Assembly (NCBI RefSeq): GCF_013839445.1
Contig: NZ_JACDIT010000001.1
Span: 124,001 to 188,000, forward strand
DNA from: Chthonobacter albigriseus
Lineage (GTDB): Bacteria; Pseudomonadota; Alphaproteobacteria; Rhizobiales; Pleomorphomonadaceae
DNA: 64,000 nt
Reading direction: 5' to 3'
Positions 55,696-64,000 of the stretch are shown piece after piece. Every line of letters begins with the position of its first letter. The first letter of the stretch is position 1. The notes beneath the pieces were generated by a model, which worked only from the letters and a program-made list of their open reading frames with translations, searched no databases and was not told the origin of the DNA. A program made the position numbers and the translations under genes.

Positions 55696-55711
55696 TGGCA
55701 CGGCGATTGCT
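55696..55711 (+). promoter_or_regulatory. Sigma-54 (RpoN) promoter
   Basis: TGGCACG (55696-55702), four bases (GCGA), then TTGC and T (55707-55711) match the full consensus TGGCACG-N4-TTGCW. The invariant -24 GG is at 55697-55698 and the -12 GC at 55709-55710. Transcription would start near 55722. This is the only such match I found. Confidence 0.75.
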
Positions 55712-55721
55712 GGTACGAGAT

Positions 55722-55821
55722 CGTGTTGTGTTGGTGTTTATCAGGCCCTTGTTTCTCGGCGTCTATTTTTTAGGTCTTTGAGCTTGTTCAGTCCTCCCCC
55801 TCACCGGGGAGGACTTTTTTT
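55722..55821 (+). ncRNA. Candidate sigma-54-dependent small RNA
   Basis: The promoter and the terminator (55790-55821) delimit a transcript of about 100 bases. The first part is G/U-rich and the middle is U-rich with CUAUUUUUUAGG, which could be an Hfq-binding or pairing region. No standard RNA family is recognised. A short in-frame stretch from a GTG at 55728, 55734 or TTG at 55731 to TGA at 55779-55781 would encode a hydrophobic 16-18 residue peptide, but no ribosome binding site precedes it. The RNA is convergent with ccrM, whose stop is 20 bases beyond. Existence is inferred from the signals only. Confidence 0.6.
55790..55821 (+). terminator. Rho-independent terminator of the small RNA
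   Basis: Ten perfect base pairs (55790-55799 with 55806-55815) surround a six-base loop, followed by seven T (55815-55821). The T run is on the plus strand side only, so it terminates rightward transcription. ccrM ends at 55841 in the other direction. Confidence 0.9.
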
Positions 55822-55840
55822 ATGGCTTCTGGCGCGTTGG

Positions 55841-57280
<1,440 letters not shown>

Positions 57281-57303
57281 GGTACAAGACGACGACTTGT
57301 ACC
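57281..57303. promoter_or_regulatory. Inverted repeat upstream of amn
   Basis: GGTACAAG (57281-57288) and CTTGTACC (57296-57303) are perfect inverted copies around seven bases. They end 11 bases before the amn ATG (57315), beside the GAGAGA ribosome binding site (57304-57309). It may be an operator or an mRNA hairpin that limits translation. The TTGTAC core resembles GntR-type sites. Confidence 0.5.
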
Positions 57304-57314
57304 GAGAGATACCT

Positions 57315-58811
57315 ATGAACGACCGGACGAAATCGCCCGCCACGATCAGCCGCCCTGAGCCGATCGACTTCCAGGCCTTCACAGACCCCAAGGCCGCCGT
57401 CGATCGCCTGATCGAGATCTACGACCGCAACACCGCCTTCATCCGCGACGGTTTTGACAGCGTGGTGCACGGCACCGTGCCGGAGGGGCGGATCCGCGCC
57501 ACCTATCCGCTCGTCCGCGCCATCACCGATACCCACGCCCTGTCCGACTCCCGCCTCTCCTACGGCCATGTTCCGGGGCCGGGTGTCTACACCACGACGA
57601 TCTCGCGGCCGCGGCTGTTCCGGGACTATCTCACCGAGCAGATCGGCCTGCTGGTCAAGAACCACGCCGTGCCGGTCGAGGTGGGTGAATCGGACGTGCC
57701 AATCCCCCTCCACTTTGCCTTCTTCGAAGGAGCCCACGTTGAGGGCACGCTGGTGGAGGCGATGCCGCGGGCGCTACGCGACATGTTCGACGTGCCGGAC
57801 CTCGCGGTGACCGACGATGCCATCGTCAACGGAACGCTGGAGCCGCGGCTCGGCGACCCGCTGCCGCTCGCCCCGTTCACGGCGCCGCGGGTGGATTATT
57901 CGCTGCATCGGCTGCAGCACTACACCGCCACGTCGCCGGTGCATTTCCAGAACTTCGTGCTGTTCACCAACTACCAGTTCTACGTCGACGAGTTCGCCGC
58001 CAAGGCGCGCGAACTGATGGCGTCCGGGTCGAGCGACTACGCCTCCTTCGTGGAGCCGGGCAACCTCGTCACGCTGTCGGGCGAGAGCGCGCCGTCCTCC
58101 GGCGAAGCGCCGCCGCGGCTGCCGCAGATGCCCGCCTACCATCTCACGCGACCCGGCCATTCCGGCATCACGCTGGTCAACATCGGCGTCGGGCCATCGA
58201 ACGCCAAGACGATCACCGACCACGTCGCCGTGCTCCGCCCGCACGCTTGGCTGATGCTCGGCCACTGCGCGGGCCTGCGGAACAGCCAGAAGCTCGGCGA
58301 CTACGTGCTGGCGCACGGTTACGTCCGTGAGGACCATGTGCTGGACGCGGACCTGCCGGTGTGGATCCCAATCCCGGCCCTCGCCGAAGTGCAGGTCGCG
58401 CTGGAGCAGGCAGTGGCGGAGGTGACTGGGCTCGACGGCTGGGAGCTCAAGCGCATCATGCGCACCGGAACCGTCGCCACCATCGACAACCGGAACTGGG
58501 AGCTGCGCGACCACCGCGAGCCCGTGCAGCGCTTCTCGCAGTCGCGCGCCGTGGCGCTCGACATGGAGTCCGCCACCATCGCTGCCAATGGCTTCCGCTT
58601 CCGCGTGCCCTACGGCACCCTGCTTTGCGTATCCGACAAGCCGCTGCACGGCGAGTTGAAGCTTCCAGGCATGGCCAGCGCCTTCTATCGCCGGCAGGTC
58701 AGCCAGCACCTGGAGATCGGCATGCTGGCGATGGAGAAGCTGCGGCAGATGGCGCCCGAACGGCTGCATTCGCGCAAGCTCAGAAGCTTCATGGAGACCG
58801 CTTTCCAGTGA
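57315..58811 (+). CDS. amn: AMP nucleosidase
   Basis: This 498-residue enzyme hydrolyses AMP to adenine and ribose 5-phosphate. It has an N-terminal Amn domain (about 20-180) and a C-terminal nucleoside-phosphorylase-like domain with NIGVGPSNAKTITDH and VALDMESATIAANGFRF. The ATG at 57315 has GAGAGA five bases upstream and gives the family length. A frame reaching back to 57150 gives a poor leader. It diverges from ccrM over 307 bases. Confidence 0.95.
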   Translation: MNDRTKSPATISRPEPIDFQAFTDPKAAVDRLIEIYDRNTAFIRDGFDSVVHGTVPEGRIRATYPLVRAITDTHALSDSRLSYGHVPGPGVYTTTISRPRLFRDYLTEQIGLLVKNHAVPVEVGESDVPIPLHFAFFEGAHVEGTLVEAMPRALRDMFDVPDLAVTDDAIVNGTLEPRLGDPLPLAPFTAPRVDYSLHRLQHYTATSPVHFQNFVLFTNYQFYVDEFAAKARELMASGSSDYASFVEPGNLVTLSGESAPSSGEAPPRLPQMPAYHLTRPGHSGITLVNIGVGPSNAKTITDHVAVLRPHAWLMLGHCAGLRNSQKLGDYVLAHGYVREDHVLDADLPVWIPIPALAEVQVALEQAVAEVTGLDGWELKRIMRTGTVATIDNRNWELRDHREPVQRFSQSRAVALDMESATIAANGFRFRVPYGTLLCVSDKPLHGELKLPGMASAFYRRQVSQHLEIGMLAMEKLRQMAPERLHSRKLRSFMETAFQ

Positions 58812-58982
58812 CCGGGTGAAGTTTCCGGAAGCGGCGCAACCCAGGTCTGCGCATTTCCGGGGTTCTGCCGAAAGGCCAGGGCTGATAAAGCGCACGCAAC
58901 GATGGGGAACGGATCGGCTTCAGGCCGATCGATCGACCGGACCGGATGGTCCGCCCCGAGACACACCACTTCAAGAGACGCC

Positions 58983-59660
58983 ATGCTCATCATTTTCGAC
59001 TGTGACGGCGTGCTCGTCGATTCCGAAATCGTCGCGGCGCAGGTCAATGCAGAGATCCTCACGGAATACGGCTACAACGTCACCGCGGCGGAGATGAACT
59101 CCCGCTTCGTGGGAATGACGGGCCCGCAGATCGTTGCCGCGATCGAGGAGGAACTCGGGCGATCGCTGCCGGACGAGTTCAAGGATCGGGCCGACGCGGA
59201 GATCGACAAGCGGCTCGCCACCGTCCAGGCGATCAGCGGCATCCACGACCTCCTCGATACGCTCGACGCGCCGCGGTGCATCTGTTCCAACTCATCCACG
59301 ACGCGCCTGAAGATCACGCTGGAGGCGACCGGCCTGCACAACCGGTTCAAGCCTTACATCTTCTCGGCTCCCGAGGTCGGCACGCGGCGCGGCAAGCCGG
59401 CGCCCGACGTGTTCCTGCATGCGGCCCGCGAGTTCGGCGTCGAGCCGCGCGACGTGGTCGTCATCGAGGATTCCGTTCCGGGCGTGACCGGTGCGGTCGC
59501 GGCGGGCATGCGGGTCATCGGCTTCGTCGGTGGCGCCCATACCTGGCAGGGCCACGGCGAGATCCTGATGGACGCGGGCGCGGAGACGGTCGTCCGGCGC
59601 CTGAAGGAAGTCGCGCCGGTCGTCGAGGCCTTTCGGGTCTGGGGCGGCATCAGCGCCTGA
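58983..59660 (+). CDS. HAD-superfamily hydrolase, IA subfamily
   Basis: This 225-residue phosphatase of the beta-phosphoglucomutase/phosphoglycolate type has the nucleophile Asp6 and Asp8 in FDCDGVLVDSE, the second motif CSNSSTTRL, a Lys in RRGKPAPDVF and the third motif VIEDSVPG. The substrate is unknown. The ATG at 58983 has AAGAGA upstream; a frame from 58902 would add an unlike leader. It follows amn by 171 bases and may be in the same transcript. Confidence 0.9.
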   Translation: MLIIFDCDGVLVDSEIVAAQVNAEILTEYGYNVTAAEMNSRFVGMTGPQIVAAIEEELGRSLPDEFKDRADAEIDKRLATVQAISGIHDLLDTLDAPRCICSNSSTTRLKITLEATGLHNRFKPYIFSAPEVGTRRGKPAPDVFLHAAREFGVEPRDVVVIEDSVPGVTGAVAAGMRVIGFVGGAHTWQGHGEILMDAGAETVVRRLKEVAPVVEAFRVWGGISA

Positions 59661-59669
59661 CGGACGCGT

Positions 59670-60254
59670 TCACGTCGCGATCGCAAAGTCGAAGCGACCG
59701 GTCCGGCCGGTCGCGTCGTCGCCCAGGGTCAGCACCAGCGACGGATCGAAGATCCAATCCGCCGCGTTTTGCCGCTCGCCGGGGAAATAGAGCTGCGTCG
59801 TCAGCACCGGGCCGCCCGGCGCCTGGACCTTCACGTGATAGTGGCGGGTCCGGCCGGGGTAGAGCCCCGGAACGACGGTTCGGAAGAGATAGCGTCCCCG
59901 CTCGTCCGTGAATTGATGCCCGCGACAGCGGTAGCCGACGTTGTCATAGGCTCCCGTGTCGTCGGCGTGCCAGAGATCGACCAGAGCGCCGGCAACCGGG
60001 CGGCAATCGAGGCCGACGACCAGCCCCCAGAGCGCCAGCGTCGGTCCGCCGGCCCCTGCGGGCACGAGATCGCGCTGGAGCGGCGACTTCGGCTTGAAAT
60101 ACGGGCCTTCGGTCTGGCGGACGGTCGGCTGGTCGCCGCAGGCTGGCGTCGGCTGCAACGTCTCCTGCGCGTTTGCCGGACGGACGAGCAGATAGGCAGC
60201 CGGAGCCGCGACCGAACCTGCAAGAAAAGCGCGTCTGGTGAAAGCCGTGCTCAC
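59670..60254 (-). CDS. Tat-exported intradiol ring-cleavage dioxygenase-like protein
   Basis: This 194-residue protein has a twin-Arg Tat signal (TRRAFLAGSVAAPAAYLL, cleavage after ANA near 28) and an intradiol dioxygenase fold. The iron ligands of the family are a Tyr in GAYDNVGY, a Tyr in GLYPGR and the two His of RHYHVKV. It is therefore a periplasmic protein, unlike cytoplasmic catechol dioxygenases. The substrate is unknown. The GTG start (60252-60254) has GGAGG five bases upstream; a frame from 60326 lacks the signal at its start. It is convergent with the HAD gene. Confidence 0.88.
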   Translation of the reverse strand: MSTAFTRRAFLAGSVAAPAAYLLVRPANAQETLQPTPACGDQPTVRQTEGPYFKPKSPLQRDLVPAGAGGPTLALWGLVVGLDCRPVAGALVDLWHADDTGAYDNVGYRCRGHQFTDERGRYLFRTVVPGLYPGRTRHYHVKVQAPGGPVLTTQLYFPGERQNAADWIFDPSLVLTLGDDATGRTGRFDFAIAT

Positions 60255-60366
60255 GGGATCCTCCCCTTGCACGGACGTTCGCCGTCGGTGCCTCGGAGTT
60301 GAGGTAGGTGCATTCGGCCCAAGCACAAGCCGCGGGGTCGGGATCCGATGGTCGGGACGGTTTCGT

Positions 60367-60636
60367 TCAGCGTCGGGCGGCGCTGCGCAGCACGAAGCCG
60401 ACGACCTCGGCGACGGCCCGGTAGAGTTCCACCGGGATCTCCTCGTCGAGTTCCAGTCGGGACAGCGCCTGCGCCAGAAGCGGGTTCTCTTCGATCGCGA
60501 CGCCGGCCTCGCGGGCGCGCTCGACGATCTCGTCGGCGACGTATCCCCGTCCCGTCGCGACGACGGTGGGTGCGTTCGGCGCTTCGTAGCGCAGCGCGAC
60601 GGCGATGCGGGCGGGAGGGTCCTCTGGCTGGCTCAT
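60367..60636 (-). CDS. FlhB C-terminal domain-like protein
   Basis: This 89-residue protein matches the part of FlhB/EscU-type export proteins that lies after the NPTH cleavage site: AVALRYE, VVATGRGYVADEI, VAIEENPLLAQALSRLELDEEIPVELYRAVAEVVGFV. The four membrane helices and the NPTH motif are absent. Orphan copies like this occur in alphaproteobacteria and are usually paired with a FliK-like gene. Here its ATG overlaps the FliK-like stop by four bases (60633-60636). It may bind the FliK-like partner. Confidence 0.88.
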   Translation of the reverse strand: MSQPEDPPARIAVALRYEAPNAPTVVATGRGYVADEIVERAREAGVAIEENPLLAQALSRLELDEEIPVELYRAVAEVVGFVLRSAARR

Positions 60637-62222
60637 AGGCTGCGATCGATCCTGTGCAGTCCGCCCGATGTCGGCGCAGCGGTCTCGGGTGGTCGACCGA
60701 GTCGAAGGTCGATCGCGGCGACCTCCAGTCCAGCCGCCTGGAGCCCGGTTCTCAACTCAGCGATCATGTCTTCCAGGGATGCGACCGCCTCGGGCCTCTC
60801 GCACCAGAGCGCGACGGCGATTCTGTGCCCGGGCAGCAAGCCGATCCGGGCCTGGACTGGCCCCAGCGGGTCGACCGCAAAGGCGATCTGTACCCTCCAG
60901 GTCCGCCCGTCCCCCTCCGCGCCGGCTCCGCGGCGGGCGTCACGCTCCACGCGGACATCAGCGATGCTGGTGCCGGTCGGGCCTGCCAGCGGGATCTCGA
61001 AGGAGAAGTGGGCCGGACCATCGCGGGCGGGCCTGATCTCCGGATTGGCCGGATCGAGGGACGCCGCCTGGTGAAGAACGACCCGAGCGGCGGCGTGGTC
61101 GGCCTCCTCCAGCGCCCGCGCCGCGAGGGAGCGCACCGCCTCGGCGTCGCCCGGCGGCACGGCCGTCTGCGCCGGTTGCCCTTCCGGCGGAAACCCGCGA
61201 TGCGGGGGCGGCAGATGTTTGGCCGTGTCCGACCGAACCTCCAGCGGCTGGCGCAACAACAGGGGCTCCTCGTCGGGTGTTCCCGGTTCGGCATCGACTG
61301 CCTCGGTCCCGGTCGTCGCCGCGTCCCGGATCGGCACGGGGACGAGCGGAAGAGCCGGAACCAGCGGCATGCCCGGCAGTCCGGGCCTGACCGCAGCCCC
61401 TGCAGCCTGCCCGGTAGCGGTCGAAGCGGGTGGGACCGCCGATCCGGCGGGTGGCTGGGACTGCGGGGAACCGGTCTGCGGAGCCGTCGGCTTCGGGGTG
61501 TTGTTGGGCGCGGGGGTCGCCAGCCAGGTGCCGAGCACCGTCCTCAGTGTCGTCAGCGCGGCTTTCAGGTCCGCGGGCGGACGGCCGGGCGCCGTTGGAG
61601 GCGGGGCGAACACGCCGGATGCGCGAAACGCGTCCCGGACGGTCTCCGGAGTTACCGGCCGTCCGTCGCCCAGCCTCAGCCCAAGCAGGGCTTGGAGTGC
61701 CGCTGCGACCGGGCGCGGGACAGTTCCCGGCGGGGCGGCCAGCAGCGCCTCGGCGGTCGCAAAGAGAGGGGCCGCTCCGTTCTGGCGCTGCAGGGCCCGC
61801 GTCACCACGCTCTCGAGCGCCTGGGCCGCCGGCGAGGCGGGTGCAGCTTCCGTTCTCGCCGGGACCGGCTGCGCCTGTGGCGCGGGAGTCGGCTGCGGCC
61901 GCGTCGCCTCGGACTGGCGGACGGTCACGGTCAGGCCGCGCGCCGGGCCGTCGATGAACTGGAGGATCGGAGTCCCTGCCGAGGAGGCATGTCCGACCTG
62001 CAGGTGCACGATCGAGCCGGGCTGCGGCAGCCCGGGCACGCCGGACTTCGGCAGCACCACGTCGAGACGTCCGCTGGAGGTCGCGAGCCGGAGGATGTCG
62101 GCGGAGACCCGCTCCAATACGCGCGCTTCGATGGTCTGGCCATCGCGCAAACCACCGCCACCGAGCGTCGCCACCGAAAGTGGCGCCTCGCCGAACACGG
62201 GCGGGATGGTGCCGATCGCCAT
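60633..62222 (-). CDS. FliK-like hook-length control domain protein
   Basis: This 529-residue protein has a long Pro/Ala/Gln-rich region (about 100-310), an acidic part, and a C-terminal domain (about 400-505) with RVQIAFAVDPLGPVQARIGLL and LEDMIAELRTGLQAAGLEV, which resembles the Flg_hook domain of FliK. In flagellar export FliK measures hook length and switches FlhB specificity. No other flagellar gene is in the window. GAGG lies seven bases before the ATG. It is coupled to the FlhB-C gene. Confidence 0.8.
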   Translation of the reverse strand: MAIGTIPPVFGEAPLSVATLGGGGLRDGQTIEARVLERVSADILRLATSSGRLDVVLPKSGVPGLPQPGSIVHLQVGHASSAGTPILQFIDGPARGLTVTVRQSEATRPQPTPAPQAQPVPARTEAAPASPAAQALESVVTRALQRQNGAAPLFATAEALLAAPPGTVPRPVAAALQALLGLRLGDGRPVTPETVRDAFRASGVFAPPPTAPGRPPADLKAALTTLRTVLGTWLATPAPNNTPKPTAPQTGSPQSQPPAGSAVPPASTATGQAAGAAVRPGLPGMPLVPALPLVPVPIRDAATTGTEAVDAEPGTPDEEPLLLRQPLEVRSDTAKHLPPPHRGFPPEGQPAQTAVPPGDAEAVRSLAARALEEADHAAARVVLHQAASLDPANPEIRPARDGPAHFSFEIPLAGPTGTSIADVRVERDARRGAGAEGDGRTWRVQIAFAVDPLGPVQARIGLLPGHRIAVALWCERPEAVASLEDMIAELRTGLQAAGLEVAAIDLRLGRPPETAAPTSGGLHRIDRSL

Positions 62223-62292
62223 GCGTCAGCCTCCGGTGAACCCGAAGCCTACGCGACAGGAGCGAGTCGGGAAAGACCGGGCGGTCCGGTGC

Positions 62293-62326
62293 ATTCGGGG
62301 CGCGTCCGGTCGGCTGCGCCCCGAAT
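62293..62326 (-). terminator. Terminator after gcvPB
   Basis: Eleven perfect base pairs (62293-62303 with 62316-62326) surround a 12-base loop, ten bases after the gcvPB stop on the minus strand. No strong T run follows, so efficiency is uncertain. It separates the gcv operon from the FliK-like gene. Confidence 0.6.
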
Positions 62327-62335
62327 CGGCGGCAC

Positions 62336-63916
62336 CTACTCGGCTGCTTCGGCCTTCGGAGTCGTGGGCTCCGACCAGGCCAGCTTCGGCTGGCGGGCGG
62401 CGCGGGTCTCGTCCAGCCGCTTGCGCGGGGCGAGCCGCGGGGCCGCCTTGAAGCTCTCCACCTCGCCGGCCTTCGCCTTCTCGGCGAGATGACGGAGCGT
62501 GCCGATGAACTGGTCGAGGCTCTGCTTGCTTTCCGATTCGGTCGGCTCGATCAGCATCGCGCCGTGCACCACCAGCGGGAAGTACATGGTCATCGGGTGG
62601 TAGCCCTCGTCGATCATCGCCTTGGCGAAGTCGAGCGTGGTGACGCCGGTGCCGTCGAGGAAGCGATCGTCGAACAGCACCTCGTGCATCGCCGGGCGCT
62701 CGGGGAACGCGACGGTCATCACGTCGGAGAGGCGCGCCTTGATGTAGTTGGCTGAAAGCACCGCATCCTCGGAAGCTTGGCGCAGGCCGTCGGCGCCGTG
62801 GCTCATCATGTAGGTGAGCGCGCGCACGAACATGCCCATCTGGCCGTGGAAGGCGGTGATGCGGCCGAACGGCGTCGCGGTGTCGCCCGCCTGCTTGCGC
62901 GTCTCGACGAACTCGCCCGAGCCGTCCGGGTTGAAACGAACGAAGGGCACGGGCGCGAAGGGCGCCAACTTCTCCGACAGCACCACCGGCCCCGCGCCCG
63001 GACCGCCGCCGCCGTGTGGCGTGGAGAAGGTCTTGTGCAGGTTGATGTGCATGGCGTCGACACCGAGGTCGCCCGGGCGGACCTTGCCGACGATGGCGTT
63101 GAAGTTCGCGCCGTCGGCGTAGAAGTAGGCGCCCGCCGCGTGCACCGCCTCGGCGATCTCCACGATGTCGCGCTCGAACAGGCCGCAGGTGTTCGGGTTC
63201 GTCAGCATGATCGCCGCGACGTCCGGCGAGAGCAGCTTCCTCACCTCCGCGGGATCGACCGTCCCGTCGGCGCGGGCGGGCACGGGCACCACCTTGAAGC
63301 CGAGGGCGGCGGCGGTCGCCGGGTTGGTTCCGTGCGCCGATTCCGGGACGAGCACGATCGGTCGGGTCTCGCCCTTCGCCGCGATCGCCGCCTTGATGGC
63401 CGCCATGCCGCAGTACTCGCCGTGTGCACCGGCCTTCGGGCTCATGGCGACGGACGCCATGCCGGTCAGTTCCAGCAGCCAGCGGCCGAGTTCGGCGACG
63501 AGGTCGATCGCCCCCGGCACGGTGGAGAGCGGCTGCAGCGGGTGCACGTCGGCAAAGCCCGGCAGGCGCGCCATTTTCTCATTGAGCCGCGGGTTGTGCT
63601 TCATGGTGCACGAGCCGAGCGGGTAGAGGCCTAGGTCGATGGCGTAGTTCTGGCGGGAAAGGCGCACGTAGTGCCGCATCGCCTCCGGTTCGGTCAGGCC
63701 CGGCAGGTCGATCGGCGCCTTGCGTGCATGGCCGCCGAGGCGATCCTGGAAAGAGCCGGGATCCTCCACATCGACGCCGGTGACATCCAGGCGGCCGACC
63801 TCGAAGATCAGCTTCTCCTCGATATCCAGCGCGCGGTTACCGGTGAAGGTAGGCGACACACCCGCGTCCTTCGTTGCGGCCGGCGCGGTGGGGCGGCCTT
63901 CTCGGTTCATGGTCAT
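62336..63916 (-). CDS. gcvPB: Glycine dehydrogenase (decarboxylating) subunit 2
   Basis: This 526-residue protein is the C-terminal half of the P-protein of the glycine cleavage system, which decarboxylates glycine with pyridoxal phosphate. The cofactor Lys is in HINLHKTFSTPHGGGGPG, and ADGANFNAIVG precedes it. It starts at 63916 with AAGGAGG seven bases upstream. An ATG two codons later is an alternative. The stop of gcvPA (TGA at 63913-63915) overlaps its start, so the pair is coupled. Split P-proteins occur in many bacteria. Confidence 0.95.
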   Translation of the reverse strand: MTMNREGRPTAPAATKDAGVSPTFTGNRALDIEEKLIFEVGRLDVTGVDVEDPGSFQDRLGGHARKAPIDLPGLTEPEAMRHYVRLSRQNYAIDLGLYPLGSCTMKHNPRLNEKMARLPGFADVHPLQPLSTVPGAIDLVAELGRWLLELTGMASVAMSPKAGAHGEYCGMAAIKAAIAAKGETRPIVLVPESAHGTNPATAAALGFKVVPVPARADGTVDPAEVRKLLSPDVAAIMLTNPNTCGLFERDIVEIAEAVHAAGAYFYADGANFNAIVGKVRPGDLGVDAMHINLHKTFSTPHGGGGPGAGPVVLSEKLAPFAPVPFVRFNPDGSGEFVETRKQAGDTATPFGRITAFHGQMGMFVRALTYMMSHGADGLRQASEDAVLSANYIKARLSDVMTVAFPERPAMHEVLFDDRFLDGTGVTTLDFAKAMIDEGYHPMTMYFPLVVHGAMLIEPTESESKQSLDQFIGTLRHLAEKAKAGEVESFKAAPRLAPRKRLDETRAARQPKLAWSEPTTPKAEAAE

Positions 63917-64000
63917 GCCAGCACCTCCTTCAGCGCGGCGGAAAAGGCGGCGCGGTCCTCGTCGGTGTTCACTTCGGTGGAGGCGACGACGATGAGGTCG
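63913..64000 (-). CDS. gcvPA: Glycine dehydrogenase subunit 1, C-terminal fragment
   Basis: The last 28 residues of a gene that continues beyond the window are seen on the minus strand: VVASTEVNTDEDRAAFSAAL, then KEVLA and TGA. The ending with an Asp/Glu-rich helix fits the P-protein N-half. Its stop overlaps the gcvPB ATG. Identity rests mainly on the neighbour. Confidence 0.75.
   Translation of the reverse strand, partial: DLIVVASTEVNTDEDRAAFSAALKEVLA

Noticed and set aside
55527-55781. 84-codon frame in the mutY-ccrM gap
   Set aside because: It crosses the sigma-54 promoter, lacks a ribosome binding site and has no protein-like pattern, apart from the short hydrophobic tail noted separately.

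Overview
The window is GC-rich chromosomal DNA of an alphaproteobacterium, most likely a member of the Rhizobiales (Hyphomicrobiales). The evidence is a TIGR02301-type secreted protein beside a NUDIX gene, a split F0 operon with two b-type subunits (atpI-B-E-b'-b), a CcrM-type GANTC methyltransferase, a split two-subunit glycine decarboxylase, and TTAA-N7-TTAA (CtrA-like) sites. I cannot name a genus. I see no insertion sequences, prophage, CRISPR array, rRNA or tRNA. Almost everything is core or soft-core genome.

Layout. 0-7.4 kb: the tail of an FAD-linked oxidase, secreted and small hypotheticals, NUDIX, an SRAP peptidase, a dihydroorotase-like enzyme, YgfZ, an HD hydrolase and a tyrosine phosphatase. 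7.4-18.2 kb: an ArsR-type regulator divergent from an SDR gene with a clear operator and promoter, then ppdK, a MeaB-type GTPase, a tandem-receiver response regulator, an MFS transporter, an FAD amine oxidase, a SleB cell-wall hydrolase and an acryloyl-CoA reductase. 18.2-27.3 kb: a large DUF2339 membrane protein, a TPR protein, ispE, a polyprenyl synthase, DUF2007 with a TrmN6-like methyltransferase, an S49 peptidase and a small membrane protein. 27.4-31.3 kb: glyQ, a fasciclin protein, then glyS. 31.3-43.5 kb: DUF1194, an EEP-family phosphoesterase, ETF-QO, a family-4 UDG, malic enzyme, moaB, a glycosyltransferase, a radical SAM protein, rmuC and rnhB. 43.5-49.1 kb: the cydAB (CIO-type) and F0 ATP synthase operons. 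49.3-57 kb: smc, a DsbA-like protein, a DUF721 protein, mutY, a candidate sigma-54 small RNA and ccrM. 57.3-64 kb: amn, a HAD hydrolase, a Tat-exported intradiol dioxygenase, a FliK-like/FlhB-C pair, and gcvPB with the end of gcvPA.

The most interesting non-coding signal is the mutY-ccrM gap. A consensus sigma-54 promoter (TGGCACG-N4-TTGCT, 55696-55711) is followed about 80 bases later by a strong Rho-independent terminator (55790-55821). No convincing gene lies between them, so this looks like an undescribed, roughly 100-nt sigma-54-dependent RNA convergent with the cell-cycle methyltransferase gene. Other regulatory signals are perfect inverted repeats before the SDR, amn and cydA genes, a CtrA-type box at 1443-1457, and a sigma-70 promoter for the atp operon.

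Several starts were moved to match ribosome binding sites and neighbours: ispE, the polyprenyl synthase (GTG), the S49 peptidase (GTG), the DUF721 protein (TTG), the intradiol dioxygenase (GTG), amn, and the HAD and DUF1194 genes.
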